From NCBI RefSeq assembly GCF_016653635.2, contig NZ_CP067420.1, positions 2,453,501-2,517,500 of the forward strand: a stretch of 64,000 nucleotides of DNA. The letters run 5' to 3'. The notes beneath the pieces are model-generated. The model saw only the letters and a program-made list of their open reading frames with translations, searched no databases and was not told where the DNA came from. This DNA comes from Skermanella sp. TT6. Lineage in GTDB: Bacteria > Pseudomonadota > Alphaproteobacteria > Azospirillales > Azospirillaceae. Position 1 is the stretch's first letter; the number at the start of each line of letters is the position of its first letter. The translations under genes were made by a program, and so were the position numbers. Below, in pieces: positions 28,751 through 36,459 of this stretch.

Positions 28751-28963
28751 TCAACAGGTGGACAGGGTCAAGGTCATGCGGTGATCTTCGCCCGGGGCCG
28801 GACCTTCCAGCCATTGGGGCGGGTCCGGGAGCGGCTGCTCGGCCCCGGCGGGGGGCGCCTCCGTCAGGCGATTGTCGTTGGCCTGCCAGTGATAGGCGAT
28901 GTCCATCAGCAGGTCATCCGGGATGTCCTGGTTGAGGATGGTATCAAGATCGTATCGCGCCAT
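28751..28963 (-). CDS. Hypothetical protein, 70 residues
   Basis: The ATG at 28963 follows AGGTGGGGAG and gives MARYDLDTILNQDIPDDLLM, then a conserved-looking DIAYHWQANDNR stretch and a proline-rich tail. It is a small soluble acidic protein. The open frame continues upstream to 29224, but that part overlaps the promoter of the plus-strand gene at 29169. No known family is recognised. Confidence 0.45.
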   Translation of the reverse strand: MARYDLDTILNQDIPDDLLMDIAYHWQANDNRLTEAPPAGAEQPLPDPPQWLEGPAPGEDHRMTLTLSTC

Positions 28964-29168
28964 CTCCCCACCTGCGTTGCCCAACATGGTCACAGCCTTA
29001 AACAATCGGTAACGCAGTTTCGCCCTTCCCATCCCGACTTTCTGTGATCCATCTCTCACTTCGTCGGCAAGTGCCTGGAAAAAAGGGATTAGCGGGCACC
29101 CCGAAAGCGCAGTGGCGAGAGGGTCGGCGACCGCTGTATTGACCTGGGGAACCATAGAAACCATCGTC

Positions 29169-29438
29169 ATGAAGACCTTCTTTCCCATCCGGCACATCGA
29201 CGTCGCCGCAACCGGAAACGTCAATGGACCGGATGCATGCTACCGGGTCGCCTTCGGCATGGAACACCGGGGCGATGGGCACGCCTATGTCTACAAGGTA
29301 CTGGTCTGCAGCGGCGGAAAGGTGTCCGGCCGGCTGAATCCGGCCTTTCTCCATGGCAGCGACGACTTCGCCAGGGTCGCCCGGGCCATGGCCGACCTGT
29401 CCGACCAGATCCGCGCGAGCGGCTTGGTCTCCTCCTGA
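29169..29438 (+). CDS. Hypothetical protein, 89 residues
   Basis: From the ATG at 29169 the product starts MKTFFPIRHIDVAATGNVNG and contains a strand-rich core (YRVAFGMEHRGDGHAYVYKV) and a C-terminal helix (DDFARVARAMADLSDQIR). It appears to be a small alpha/beta protein and is not recognised. It ends 10 bp before the hybrid histidine kinase, so they may be co-transcribed. The upstream in-frame GTG at 29112 would add a less protein-like leader. Confidence 0.5.
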   Translation: MKTFFPIRHIDVAATGNVNGPDACYRVAFGMEHRGDGHAYVYKVLVCSGGKVSGRLNPAFLHGSDDFARVARAMADLSDQIRASGLVSS

Positions 29439-29448
29439 GCAAGCACCC

Positions 29449-32400
29449 GTGACACAACCCGCTCCGATCGAGAACGCACTCGCTTACCGCCTGCGCCAGC
29501 AACGCCTGCTCGCCGATTTCGGTTTTCACGCGCTGCGCTGCCGCGACCTCGACGGCTTGCTCCAGCGCGCCACCGAGATGTGTGCCGAGGGCATGGCCAC
29601 GCGCTTGTGCAAGATCCTGGAGTGGCAGCCGGCGGAGGATCGGCTGCTGGTCCGGGCCGGGGTCGGATGGGCCGCGGGGCTGGTCGGCCACGCCATCGTC
29701 GGCGCCGATCTGGAGTCCCCCGCCGGCTTCGCCCTGAAAACCGGCGCGCCCGTGATCTCCAATCATCTCGCGGGAGAGACCCGGTTCCGGACACCGCGGC
29801 TTCTGGCGGAACACGGCGTCCGGCGCGCCATAAACGTCGTCATCCGCGACGGCGTCGCCGAATACCCGTTCGGCGTGCTGGAGGTGGACAGTCCGGACCC
29901 CGGCCATTTCGAGGAGGACGACATAGCCTTCATGCAGGGGTTCGCCAACCTGCTGGGCGTCGCAATCGAACGGCAGAAGGCGGAGGACGGGCGGAACAGG
30001 TCGCACGAGCACACGCTGGAGATCCTGGAAAGCATCAGCGATGCCTTCTATGCGGTCGACGGCGCGTGGCGGTTCACCTATGTCAACAGCAAGGCTGAAG
30101 AGTGGTGGGGGCGCCGGCGCGAGGATCTGATCGGCCGGGTGTACTGGGAGGAGTTCCCGCAGGCGGTCGGCAGCGAAGCCTACGACGCCCATCAGGAGGC
30201 CATGCGACTGCGGCGGAAAGTCCGGTGCGAGACGATCTCCCCGATCCTTCGCCACTGGGTGGACATGGACATCCATCCGACCGCTACCGGCGGCCTGTCG
30301 GTGTATTTCCGCGACGTAACGGAGCGCCGCCGGACCCAGGAGGCTCTGCGGGAAAGCGAGGATCGCCTGCGTTTCGAGCGGGAGTTCCTGGATACCCTGA
30401 TCCGGCGCGCTCCGGTCGGGATCTCCATCGCGAACGCTCCGGCCGGGGATGTCGTCACGTTGAACGACAAGGCCAAGGAACTGATCGGCCACGACGTGCT
30501 CGGCAGCGGCCTGGGACGCTATTCGACTTACGGCGCCCTGCATCCCGACGGCAGGAACTATGAGGTCGAGGATTATCCCACCGTCCGGGCGCTGACGCGG
30601 GGCGAGTTCGTCGACCGCGAGCCGATGATCTATCTGCTCGGCGGGCGGTCGGGACACAAGCGCCGGCGTCTGCAGGTGAGCAGCACGCCGGTGCGCGGTG
30701 CCGACGGCGCCGTCGCCGCGGCCATCACCGTCCTGGTGGACGTGGAAGATCAGCACCGGCGGGCCGAGCAGCTCCAGGCGCTTGCCGACGCGTGGCTGGC
30801 CGTGACCGCGGCCCCCACGCTTGCCGCGACCCTGGCGGAGATCGCGGCGGCGGCCCGGGAGATCATCGGCGTCGGCCAGGCCACGGTGAGCCTGACCGGG
30901 GATGAGGGCCGCGACGAGGCTGCCGGCGCGCCGGCGCGGGATTCCAGGAGGCCGCTCCGGGTGGCCGGATCGAAGCTGGCCATGCCGCTGGTATCCGGCC
31001 GAGGCCGCCGTCTCGGCATGGTCCAGGTGTCCGAGAGGCTGGACGGCGGGACCTTCGGCGCGGACGACGAGGCGATGCTGGTCCAGCTCGCCCATCTCGC
31101 CTCCGCCGCCATCGAGCAGGCCCAGTCCGAGGAGGAACTGCGGCGGCTGAACGAGACGCTGGAGGAGCGCGTCGCCGAGCGGACGCGGGAACGTGACCGG
31201 CTTTGGGAAGTGAGCGAGGATCTGCTCGTCGTGGCCGATTACGGCAGGCGGCTGCTTCGGATCAGCCCGTCCTGGTCGCGGCTCCTCGGCCATGACGAGG
31301 CCGTGCTGCTGGCGCAGCCTTACCCGGACATCATTCATCCCGACGATTTCGACGCCGTATCGGCGCACATGGAGGCTTTGCGCTCCGGTCGCCAGCCCGT
31401 GCGGTTCGAGAACAGGATCAAGGCGGCCGACGGGTCCTGGAAATGGATCGCCTGGGTCCTCTCGGCCGATCCGTACGGCGAATACCTGCATGGCGTCGGC
31501 CGCGACGTGACCGCCGAGAAGGCCGCTACGGACGCCCTGCGGGCTGCCGAGGAACAGCTTCGCCAGGCGCAGAAGATGGAGGCGCTGGGTCAGCTCACCG
31601 GAGGAGTCGCCCATGACTTCAACAATCTGCTGCAAGGGATCGGCGGCAGCCTGGAGGCGGTGGAGCGGCGGCTGGAAGCCGGACGGACGGACATCGGGCA
31701 TTTCAGCCGCGCCGCCCGCCTGTCGGTCGACCGGGCGGCGACGCTGACCCGGCGCCTGCTGGCGTTCTCCCGGCGGCAGCCGCTCAACCCCGAGGTCGTG
31801 GACCTGAATGCGCTGGTGACCGGCATGCGGGATCTGGTCCGGCGATCGGTCGGCGAATCCGTACGGGTCGAGACCGCTCTCGAGGAGCGGATCTGGTACG
31901 CCTGGGCCGACGCGAACCAGATCGAGAACGTCCTTCTCAACCTGGCGATCAATGCGCGCGACGCCATGCCGGACGGCGGGCTGCTGACGATCAGGACGGC
32001 GAACGCCGTCCTGGACGATGAGTCCTCGCCGGACGGAGCCGGGGTCCAGGCCGGGGATTACGTGATGCTGGCGGTCACGGACACCGGCAAGGGCATGCCG
32101 CCGGAAGTCCTGGCACGCGCGTTCGAGCCATTCTTCACCACGAAGCCGGTCGGCCAGGGAACCGGCCTCGGTCTCAGCCAGCTCTACGGCTTCGCCAGGC
32201 AATCGGGAGGGCATGCCCGGATCGACAGCATGGAGGGACGGGGAACGAGCGTGAAGCTCTACCTGCCTCGCCATGGCGGCGTGCCGGTAGCGGCGGTGGA
32301 GCCCGTCGCGGAACCCTCGCCGAGCGCGGAGGGCCAGGGAACCATCCTCGTCGTGGAGGATGAGATGATCGTGTCCATGGTCCTGGTCGAAACATTGGAG

Positions 32401-32700
32401 GAGCAGGGCTACACGGTGCTCGATGCCGCCGAGGGGCAGTCCGCTCTGCGGATCCTGGAAGGCCCCGTTCCGATCGACCTGCTGGTCACCGACGTCGGGC
32501 TGCCGGGCATCAACGGGCGGCAGCTCGCCGAGATGGCGAGGGTCTTGAGACCGGCGCTGAAGGTGCTGTTCCTGACGGGCTATGCGCGCCCGGCGGCCGA
32601 TGGCGACGCCTTCCTGGGGCCGGACACGGGGCTTATCAGCAAGCCGGTCGCGATGGACTCCTTCCTGGCCAAGGTCCGGTCCATGACGAAGCGGGCCTGA
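29449..32700 (+). CDS. Hybrid sensor histidine kinase (GAF-PAS-PAS-GAF-PAS-HisKA-HATPase-REC)
   Basis: A 1083-residue soluble sensor. In order: a GAF domain (~10-180), PAS (~190-305), PAS (~310-430), a second GAF (~440-560), a coiled linker (EEELRRLNETLEERVAERT region), PAS/PAC (~585-700), a HisKA-type box MEALGQLTGGVAHDFNNLLQ (phospho-His) at ~718, HATPase with NLAINARDAMPDGG (N box) and DTGKGM and GTGLGLSQ (G boxes), and a receiver with LVTDVGLPGING (phospho-Asp) at ~1020. No transmembrane segment is visible, so it senses a cytoplasmic signal. The GTG at 29449 is the likely start. No partner response regulator is adjacent. Confidence 0.9.
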   Translation: MTQPAPIENALAYRLRQQRLLADFGFHALRCRDLDGLLQRATEMCAEGMATRLCKILEWQPAEDRLLVRAGVGWAAGLVGHAIVGADLESPAGFALKTGAPVISNHLAGETRFRTPRLLAEHGVRRAINVVIRDGVAEYPFGVLEVDSPDPGHFEEDDIAFMQGFANLLGVAIERQKAEDGRNRSHEHTLEILESISDAFYAVDGAWRFTYVNSKAEEWWGRRREDLIGRVYWEEFPQAVGSEAYDAHQEAMRLRRKVRCETISPILRHWVDMDIHPTATGGLSVYFRDVTERRRTQEALRESEDRLRFEREFLDTLIRRAPVGISIANAPAGDVVTLNDKAKELIGHDVLGSGLGRYSTYGALHPDGRNYEVEDYPTVRALTRGEFVDREPMIYLLGGRSGHKRRRLQVSSTPVRGADGAVAAAITVLVDVEDQHRRAEQLQALADAWLAVTAAPTLAATLAEIAAAAREIIGVGQATVSLTGDEGRDEAAGAPARDSRRPLRVAGSKLAMPLVSGRGRRLGMVQVSERLDGGTFGADDEAMLVQLAHLASAAIEQAQSEEELRRLNETLEERVAERTRERDRLWEVSEDLLVVADYGRRLLRISPSWSRLLGHDEAVLLAQPYPDIIHPDDFDAVSAHMEALRSGRQPVRFENRIKAADGSWKWIAWVLSADPYGEYLHGVGRDVTAEKAATDALRAAEEQLRQAQKMEALGQLTGGVAHDFNNLLQGIGGSLEAVERRLEAGRTDIGHFSRAARLSVDRAATLTRRLLAFSRRQPLNPEVVDLNALVTGMRDLVRRSVGESVRVETALEERIWYAWADANQIENVLLNLAINARDAMPDGGLLTIRTANAVLDDESSPDGAGVQAGDYVMLAVTDTGKGMPPEVLARAFEPFFTTKPVGQGTGLGLSQLYGFARQSGGHARIDSMEGRGTSVKLYLPRHGGVPVAAVEPVAEPSPSAEGQGTILVVEDEMIVSMVLVETLEEQGYTVLDAAEGQSALRILEGPVPIDLLVTDVGLPGINGRQLAEMARVLRPALKVLFLTGYARPAADGDAFLGPDTGLISKPVAMDSFLAKVRSMTKRA

Positions 32701-32783
32701 GGGAAGAATCATCCTCCGGCATGTCGGTGCCGCGCTCTCTCCCGCGTCCTTGGAGTGGTGAACACGGGCCGGGGAGAGTGGAG

Positions 32784-33230
32784 ATGGCGGACCAAGGCGA
32801 AGACGATGATGATGCGATCCGCACGGTGTTGCGCGATCGGGCGGGCGCGATCCGCGCCAAGGATGCCGGCGGGGCTCTCGCGGCTTTCGCGGCCGATGCC
32901 GTGACATTCGATCTGGCGCCTCCCCTGGCGAAGGCCGGTCCGGATGCGCTGGACTGGTCGGACCTGGAGGACTGGTTCGCGACCTGGCGCGGTCCGATCG
33001 GCTATGAGCTCGCGGATTTCTCCGTGGCGGTTGACGGCGACCATGCCTGCTGCCACGGCTTCGTCCGGATCAGCGGAACCAAGACGGATGGCGAGGAGGT
33101 CTCGGTCTGGGCGAGGCAGACCTTGTTCCTGCGGCGATTCACCCCTTCGTGGCTGATCGTCCACGAGCATACGTCGGTTCCGTTCCACATGGACGGCAGC
33201 TACAGGGCTGCCGTCGACCTGAAGCCCTGA
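32784..33230 (+). CDS. NTF2-like/SnoaL-like protein (SgcJ/DUF4440 type)
   Basis: A 148-residue cone-fold protein with an N-terminal helix containing IRTVLRDRAGAIRAKDAGGAL, AAFAADAVTFDLAPPL, and a beta-sheet ending FLRRFTPSWLIVHEHTSVPF, a common ending in ketosteroid-isomerase-like proteins of this subgroup. The ATG at 32784 follows GGGGAGAGTGGAG. It is followed after 16 bp by a VOC protein; the pair is often seen together in stress or small-molecule contexts, but no substrate can be assigned. Confidence 0.8.
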   Translation: MADQGEDDDDAIRTVLRDRAGAIRAKDAGGALAAFAADAVTFDLAPPLAKAGPDALDWSDLEDWFATWRGPIGYELADFSVAVDGDHACCHGFVRISGTKTDGEEVSVWARQTLFLRRFTPSWLIVHEHTSVPFHMDGSYRAAVDLKP

Positions 33231-33246
33231 TCCGGGAGGATTGACG

Positions 33247-33657
33247 ATGAGCGAAGCTGTTGCGAACGCACCCGTCCTGGGAGGCGTGGTGCCGTATCTC
33301 ATGGTCGACGGTGCGATCCGGGCGGCTCGGTTTTACGAACGGGCTTTCGGGGCGGTGGAGATCGCGCGCCAGCCGGCCGACGACCAGGGGCGGACGATGC
33401 ATGTCCACCTGCATGTGAACGGCGGATCCGTGATGCTGAACGATCCCTATCCGGAGTACGGCCAGCCCCTGAAGGCACCACAGGCCTTCACGCTGCACAT
33501 GAAGGTCGACGATGTCGACGCCTGGTGGCGGCGGGCCGTCGATGCCGGGGCGGAAGTGGTGATGCCGCTGCAGGACATGTTCTGGGGGGATCGGTACGGG
33601 CAACTCCGCGATCCGTTCGGCGTGACTTGGTCGCTCGCAGCGCCGGTCCGGGCCTGA
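33247..33657 (+). CDS. VOC family (PhnB-like glyoxalase-fold) protein
   Basis: A 136-residue protein of the vicinal-oxygen-chelate superfamily, PhnB-like group: GVVPYLMVDGAIRAARFYER at the start, MHVHLHVNGGSVMLND, and a C-terminal DMFWGDRYGQLRDPFGVTWS signature typical of the YdcJ/PhnB-like set. The ATG at 33247 is preferred over the TTG at 33241 because GGGAGG lies eight bases before it. It is probably a small enzyme or binding protein; many members have unknown function. Confidence 0.85.
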   Translation: MSEAVANAPVLGGVVPYLMVDGAIRAARFYERAFGAVEIARQPADDQGRTMHVHLHVNGGSVMLNDPYPEYGQPLKAPQAFTLHMKVDDVDAWWRRAVDAGAEVVMPLQDMFWGDRYGQLRDPFGVTWSLAAPVRA

Positions 33658-33673
33658 GGGACAGGGATCGATC

Positions 33674-33703
33674 GTTCCGATCGAACGGAACAATCCATAT
33701 AAT
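33674..33703 (+). promoter_or_regulatory. Promoter with GTTCCG-N6-CGGAAC operator upstream of the YeiH-type gene
   Basis: A perfect -10 hexamer TATAAT is at 33698-33703. The expected -35 position is overlapped by a perfect 6+6+6 bp dyad (GTTCCG, 33674-33679; CGGAAC, 33686-33691). This suits activation or repression by the LysR regulator encoded just downstream. AAGGAG precedes the gene start. Confidence 0.5.
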
Positions 33704-33762
33704 GAGTTGGATCGATCGGATCCTGCCTGTGATCATGGGGTCGGACCAGAAGGAGCCGTCCC

Positions 33763-34818
33763 ATGAGCGCAGCGACACCGGCAACCACCGATTCGACCGT
33801 CGGGGCCGGAATCCGGAGTTTGCGAGGACGGGATCCGGGCGTGTGGCCGGGCCTGTTGCTGGCGTCGGCGGTCGCGCTGGCCGCCCTCGCCCTGGGCCGC
33901 GTTCCCGGCCTGACCGGGTTCAGCCCCCTGATACTCGCGATCGTGATCGGCATCGTGTTCCGCGCCGTGGCCGGGATGCCCGCCCCGGCGCGGCCGGGCG
34001 TCGTCCTGTCGATGCGGGGCCTGCTCCGGCTCGCTATCGTGCTGCTCGGCCTTCAGCTTACGGCGGGTCAGGTGGCGGAGGTCGGGGTGGCCGGAATCGC
34101 CGTGATCGTGGCGACGGTCGTCTGCACCTTCGGGTTCACGGTCCGGCTGGGACGATTCCTGGGCGTGGACCGCGGACTGACCGAACTGATCGCGGCCGGC
34201 ACCTCGATCTGCGGGGCTTCCGCGGTGGTCGCCGCCAATACGGCGACGGGCGCGCGGGACGAGGATGTCGCCTACGCGGTCGCCTGCGTGACCGTGTTCG
34301 GCTCGGTCGCGATGATCGTCTATCCCTTGCTGGCCGGACCGGCCGGCCTTGACCCGCATGCCTACGGGATTTGGGCGGGAGCGTCGATCCACGAGGTGGC
34401 GCAGGTGGTCGCGGCCGCTTTCCAGGGCGGGAGCGAGGCCGGGGAGATCGGCAGCGTCGCGAAACTGTCCCGCGTCATGATGCTGGCGCCGGTCGTGGTC
34501 GCCTTGGGCCTGCTGGCATCAATGAGGGCGCGCCGTGGCGGCGAGGCCCGTGGCCAGGGCCGCGCGCCGGCACCCTGGTTCGTGCTGGGGTTCATCGGGA
34601 TGGTCTGCATCAACAGCGTCGTCGCGATACCGGCCGAGGCGAAAGCGGTCATTGCCGCGGCCACCACTTTCCTGCTGTCGCTGGCGCTGGCCGGCATGGG
34701 GCTGGAAACCGATCTCGCCCGACTGCGCGCCAGGGGCCTCCGGCCATTGGTCCTGGGAGGAGCAGCTTCCTTGTTCATCGCCGGCTTCAGCCTGGGACTG
34801 ATCAAGGCTTTCCTGTAA
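33763..34818 (+). CDS. YeiH/UPF0324 family putative sulfate exporter
   Basis: A 351-residue membrane protein with about ten hydrophobic helices. Family-typical segments include [52 protein letters not shown] and [15 protein letters not shown]. This family has been linked to export of sulfonate/sulfite-related anions, but the substrate is not settled. The next gene is a LysR regulator of the YeiE kind, echoing the yeiE-yeiH pairing in enterics, although here the genes are co-directional with a 10-bp gap. Confidence 0.9.
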   Translation: MSAATPATTDSTVGAGIRSLRGRDPGVWPGLLLASAVALAALALGRVPGLTGFSPLILAIVIGIVFRAVAGMPAPARPGVVLSMRGLLRLAIVLLGLQLTAGQVAEVGVAGIAVIVATVVCTFGFTVRLGRFLGVDRGLTELIAAGTSICGASAVVAANTATGARDEDVAYAVACVTVFGSVAMIVYPLLAGPAGLDPHAYGIWAGASIHEVAQVVAAAFQGGSEAGEIGSVAKLSRVMMLAPVVVALGLLASMRARRGGEARGQGRAPAPWFVLGFIGMVCINSVVAIPAEAKAVIAAATTFLLSLALAGMGLETDLARLRARGLRPLVLGGAASLFIAGFSLGLIKAFL

Positions 34819-34828
34819 AGAAGCCGGC

Positions 34829-35713
34829 ATGACGCTGGAGCAGCTTCGCATCTTCGTCGCGGTCGCCGAACGGGAGCACGTCACCCAGGGCGCACGCGAT
34901 CTCAACCTGACGCAGTCGGCGACCAGTGCGGCCATCGCGGCGCTGGAGGCGCGCTATGCGATCAAGCTCTTCGATCGGGTCGGGCGGCGAATCGCGCTGA
35001 CGGAGACGGGGCGGATCTTCCTTGCGGAAGCGAAGGCGGTGCTGGCCCGCGCGTCGGCCGCGGAGACGGTCCTCGGCGATCTTGCCGGGCTGAGGCGGGG
35101 TTCTCTCGGACTCGCCGCGAGCCAGACCGTCGCGAATTATTGGCTGCCCCGCGTCATCCATCAGTATCGCCGCCGCTATCCCGGCATCGCCCTGACATTG
35201 ACGATCGGGAACACCGAATTCGTGTCGGGTCTGGTCCATGGGGGAGCGGCGGACCTCGGCTTCACCGAGGGAGAGATCGATGCCCCCGCCCTGACGATCC
35301 GTCCCGTCGCCGAGGACGAGCTGGTGCTTGTCGTGGCGCCCGGTCATCCCTGGGCCGGGCGGCGACCGGAGCCAAGGGACGATTTCCCGAGGGAGCCCTG
35401 GGTCTTCCGGGAGCGCGGATCGGGAACCAGATCGATCTTCGAGGCCGTCCTGCCGACCATGGGGGTCGACCCGCGGACGCTTGAGATCCGCCTTGAACTT
35501 CCGTCCAACGAGGCGGTGCGTGCAGCGGTGGAGGCGGGAGCCGGTGCGACCGTGATTTCAAGGCTGGTTGCGGAAAGTTCCCTGAAAGCGGGAACGCTGG
35601 TCGGAGTCGACCTAACCCTGCCGAAACGGCGCTTCTATGCGATGAGGCATCGGGAACGTTATCTCACGCGGGCGGCGCAGGAATTCTGGCGGTTGGTCGC
35701 GGAGGAATCCTGA
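34829..35713 (+). CDS. LysR family regulator (YeiE/CysB-like)
   Basis: A 294-residue LysR protein with the HTH in residues 1-60 (MTLEQLRIFVAVAEREHVTQ, LTQSATSAAIAALEARY). The effector domain has LGLAASQTVANYWLPRVI and FRERGSGTRSIFEAVL, the latter characteristic of YeiE/CysL-like regulators that sense sulfur anions. It lies 10 bp after the YeiH-type transporter, so it probably regulates that promoter and itself. Confidence 0.9.
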   Translation: MTLEQLRIFVAVAEREHVTQGARDLNLTQSATSAAIAALEARYAIKLFDRVGRRIALTETGRIFLAEAKAVLARASAAETVLGDLAGLRRGSLGLAASQTVANYWLPRVIHQYRRRYPGIALTLTIGNTEFVSGLVHGGAADLGFTEGEIDAPALTIRPVAEDELVLVVAPGHPWAGRRPEPRDDFPREPWVFRERGSGTRSIFEAVLPTMGVDPRTLEIRLELPSNEAVRAAVEAGAGATVISRLVAESSLKAGTLVGVDLTLPKRRFYAMRHRERYLTRAAQEFWRLVAEES

Positions 35714-35759
35714 CGGGTGGAATAGACCGCATGCTCGCTTCGGTAGTCGTCGCGGCCGA

Positions 35760-35793
35760 CCCGGGTCACGGACGTTAGTTTCCGTAACCCGGG
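35760..35793 (+). terminator. Terminator-like hairpin after the YeiE-like gene
   Basis: A strong stem pairs CCCGGGT-C-ACGGA with TCCGT-A-ACCCGGG (one mismatch) around an eight-base loop, 47 bp after the LysR stop. There is no U-tract, so it is either a Rho-assisted or a weak intrinsic terminator. It may also shield the converging 25-residue gene. Confidence 0.45.
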
Positions 35794-35834
35794 CGGATCG
35801 TGCGTTCCGAAGCGTGGGTCGCGTCGACGCTCGT

Positions 35835-35912
35835 TCAGGCGAGGCCGACCAGCGAAAGAACCGCGATCACGACGACAATCACGCCGATGATGTAGAAGAT
35901 GTTCCGCCCCAC
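35835..35912 (-). CDS. 25-residue single-pass membrane protein, general-stress-type promoter
   Basis: A GTG start at 35912 with GGAG seven bases upstream gives a 25-residue product (VGRNIFYIIGVIVVVIAVLS then LVGLA) that is nearly all one transmembrane helix. Comparable 20-30-residue NIFYIIGVIVVVIAVLS-type peptides are, from memory, frequent in alphaproteobacteria. Thirty-seven bases upstream is GGAAC-N17-CGTT, the EcfG general-stress promoter pattern. A longer in-frame reading to 36083 would cross that promoter, so the short form is preferred. Function unknown. Confidence 0.6.
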   Translation of the reverse strand: MGRNIFYIIGVIVVVIAVLSLVGLA

Positions 35913-35948
35913 TTTATTCTCCAACACTGGTTTGTCGATGCCCCTGAG

Positions 35949-35974
35949 AACGTCCTGGGGTCGCTGAAAGTTCC
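35949..35974 (-). promoter_or_regulatory. EcfG-type general stress promoter (GGAAC-N17-CGTT)
   Basis: On the minus strand, GGAAC (35974-35970) and CGTT (35952-35949) are 17 bp apart, an exact match to the consensus of the alphaproteobacterial EcfG/PhyR general stress response. It is positioned for a leader of about 30 bases before the GTG of the 25-residue membrane protein. Confidence 0.6.
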
Positions 35975-36037
35975 AATATCCTCGCCGTATGATCGGGGAA
36001 GTTCCCCCCGGAACGGGGGTTGAGCGGGATCCAATGG

Positions 36038-36052
36038 GAACATAGAACGAAC
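36038..36052 (-). promoter_or_regulatory. LexA box 2 (GTTC-N7-GTTC, minus strand)
   Basis: Reads GAAC-N7-GAAC on the plus strand, an exact match to the alphaproteobacterial SOS box on the minus strand. It is 12 bp from a second, oppositely written box, so LexA could occupy both sides of the small intergenic region. Confidence 0.55.
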
Positions 36053-36059
36053 ATGATGC

Positions 36060-36088
36060 TTGATGTTCTTGAGATGTTCTCATATCAT
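36060..36088 (+). promoter_or_regulatory. SOS promoter with embedded LexA box 1 (GTTC-N7-GTTC at 36065-36079)
   Basis: TTGATG (36060-36065) and TATCAT (36083-36088) are separated by 17 bp, good -35 and -10 elements. The spacer is filled by GTTC-N7-GTTC at 36065-36079, an exact alphaproteobacterial LexA site. Bound LexA would block RNA polymerase here. The promoter reads into the 32-residue ORF at 36141. Confidence 0.65.
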
Positions 36089-36140
36089 CCTCCTTGTCGC
36101 TCGGCCAGCAACTGATGGATCACCTGCAAGGGAGGATACG

Positions 36141-36239
36141 ATGTCGGTGCACAAATTTTTCGCTGAATTTCTGGGCTTTGCCGGTCTGGTCACTTCATTG
36201 TACGGCTGGACCGTTGTCGGTCACGCCTTCGGGTTTTGA
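36141..36239 (+). CDS. 32-residue hydrophobic peptide behind a LexA-box promoter
   Basis: The ATG at 36141 is preceded by GGGAGG with six-base spacing. The product starts MSVHKFFAEFLGFAGLVTS and ends TVVGHAFGF, with one hydrophobic segment of ~20 residues, a basic N-terminal edge and aromatic residues at both membrane borders. Size, topology and SOS-type control recall SOS micro-membrane proteins such as Caulobacter SidA (division inhibitor) and E. coli TisB (toxin), but no sequence similarity is claimed. CCTCCTTG at 36089-36096 could pair with the CAAGGGAGG ribosome site if included in the transcript. Function unknown. Confidence 0.55.
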   Translation: MSVHKFFAEFLGFAGLVTSLYGWTVVGHAFGF

Positions 36240-36330
36240 AGCTTCGACGCGGGCCGGACCGGTTCGCGGCGCACTTTTGGTGGAACGCGGCAAGAGGCGG
36301 ATTTCAGCGCGGACGACTGTGATGTGCGAA

Positions 36331-36371
36331 CAACAAAAAGGCCGTTGTCAGGCAATCTCCTGACAACGGCC
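36331..36371 (-). terminator. Rho-independent terminator for the HTH/Ala-Pro-rich gene
   Basis: A perfect 13-bp stem (GGCCGTTGTCAGG with CCTGACAACGGCC) around the six-base loop CAATCT is followed, reading on the minus strand, by TTTTTGTTG. It lies 89 bp after the stop of the minus-strand HTH gene. Confidence 0.85.
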
Positions 36372-36459
36372 GATAAAAACGCCTTTCACCTTGTGCGGCA
36401 ACCGGTCGAGATCTTCCACTCGACATGAGAGGGAAAGTAACTCCCCTCCTTTTCAAACA

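Noticed and set aside
28499-29047. Plus-strand 185-codon ORF over the small lipoprotein
   Set aside because: Arg/Ser/Thr-rich shadow; the opposite strand has a signal peptide with lipobox and a second small gene.
29221-32907. Minus-strand 1228-codon open frame opposite the histidine kinase
   Set aside because: Shadow frame; the plus strand carries a full set of GAF, PAS, HisKA, HATPase and REC motifs.
36001-36024. GTTCC-CCCC-GGAAC and CCCCC-GGAAC-GGGGG dyads near the stress promoter
   Set aside because: GC-rich palindromes that partly mimic GGAAC elements but lack a CGTT partner at 16-17 bp; kept out as a separate promoter call.
36094-36363. 89-codon plus-strand ORF with a TTG start near the SOS promoter
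   Set aside because: No ribosome site, mixed composition, and it runs into the terminator stem of the opposite gene; the 32-residue ORF in another frame has a good ribosome site and ends before it.
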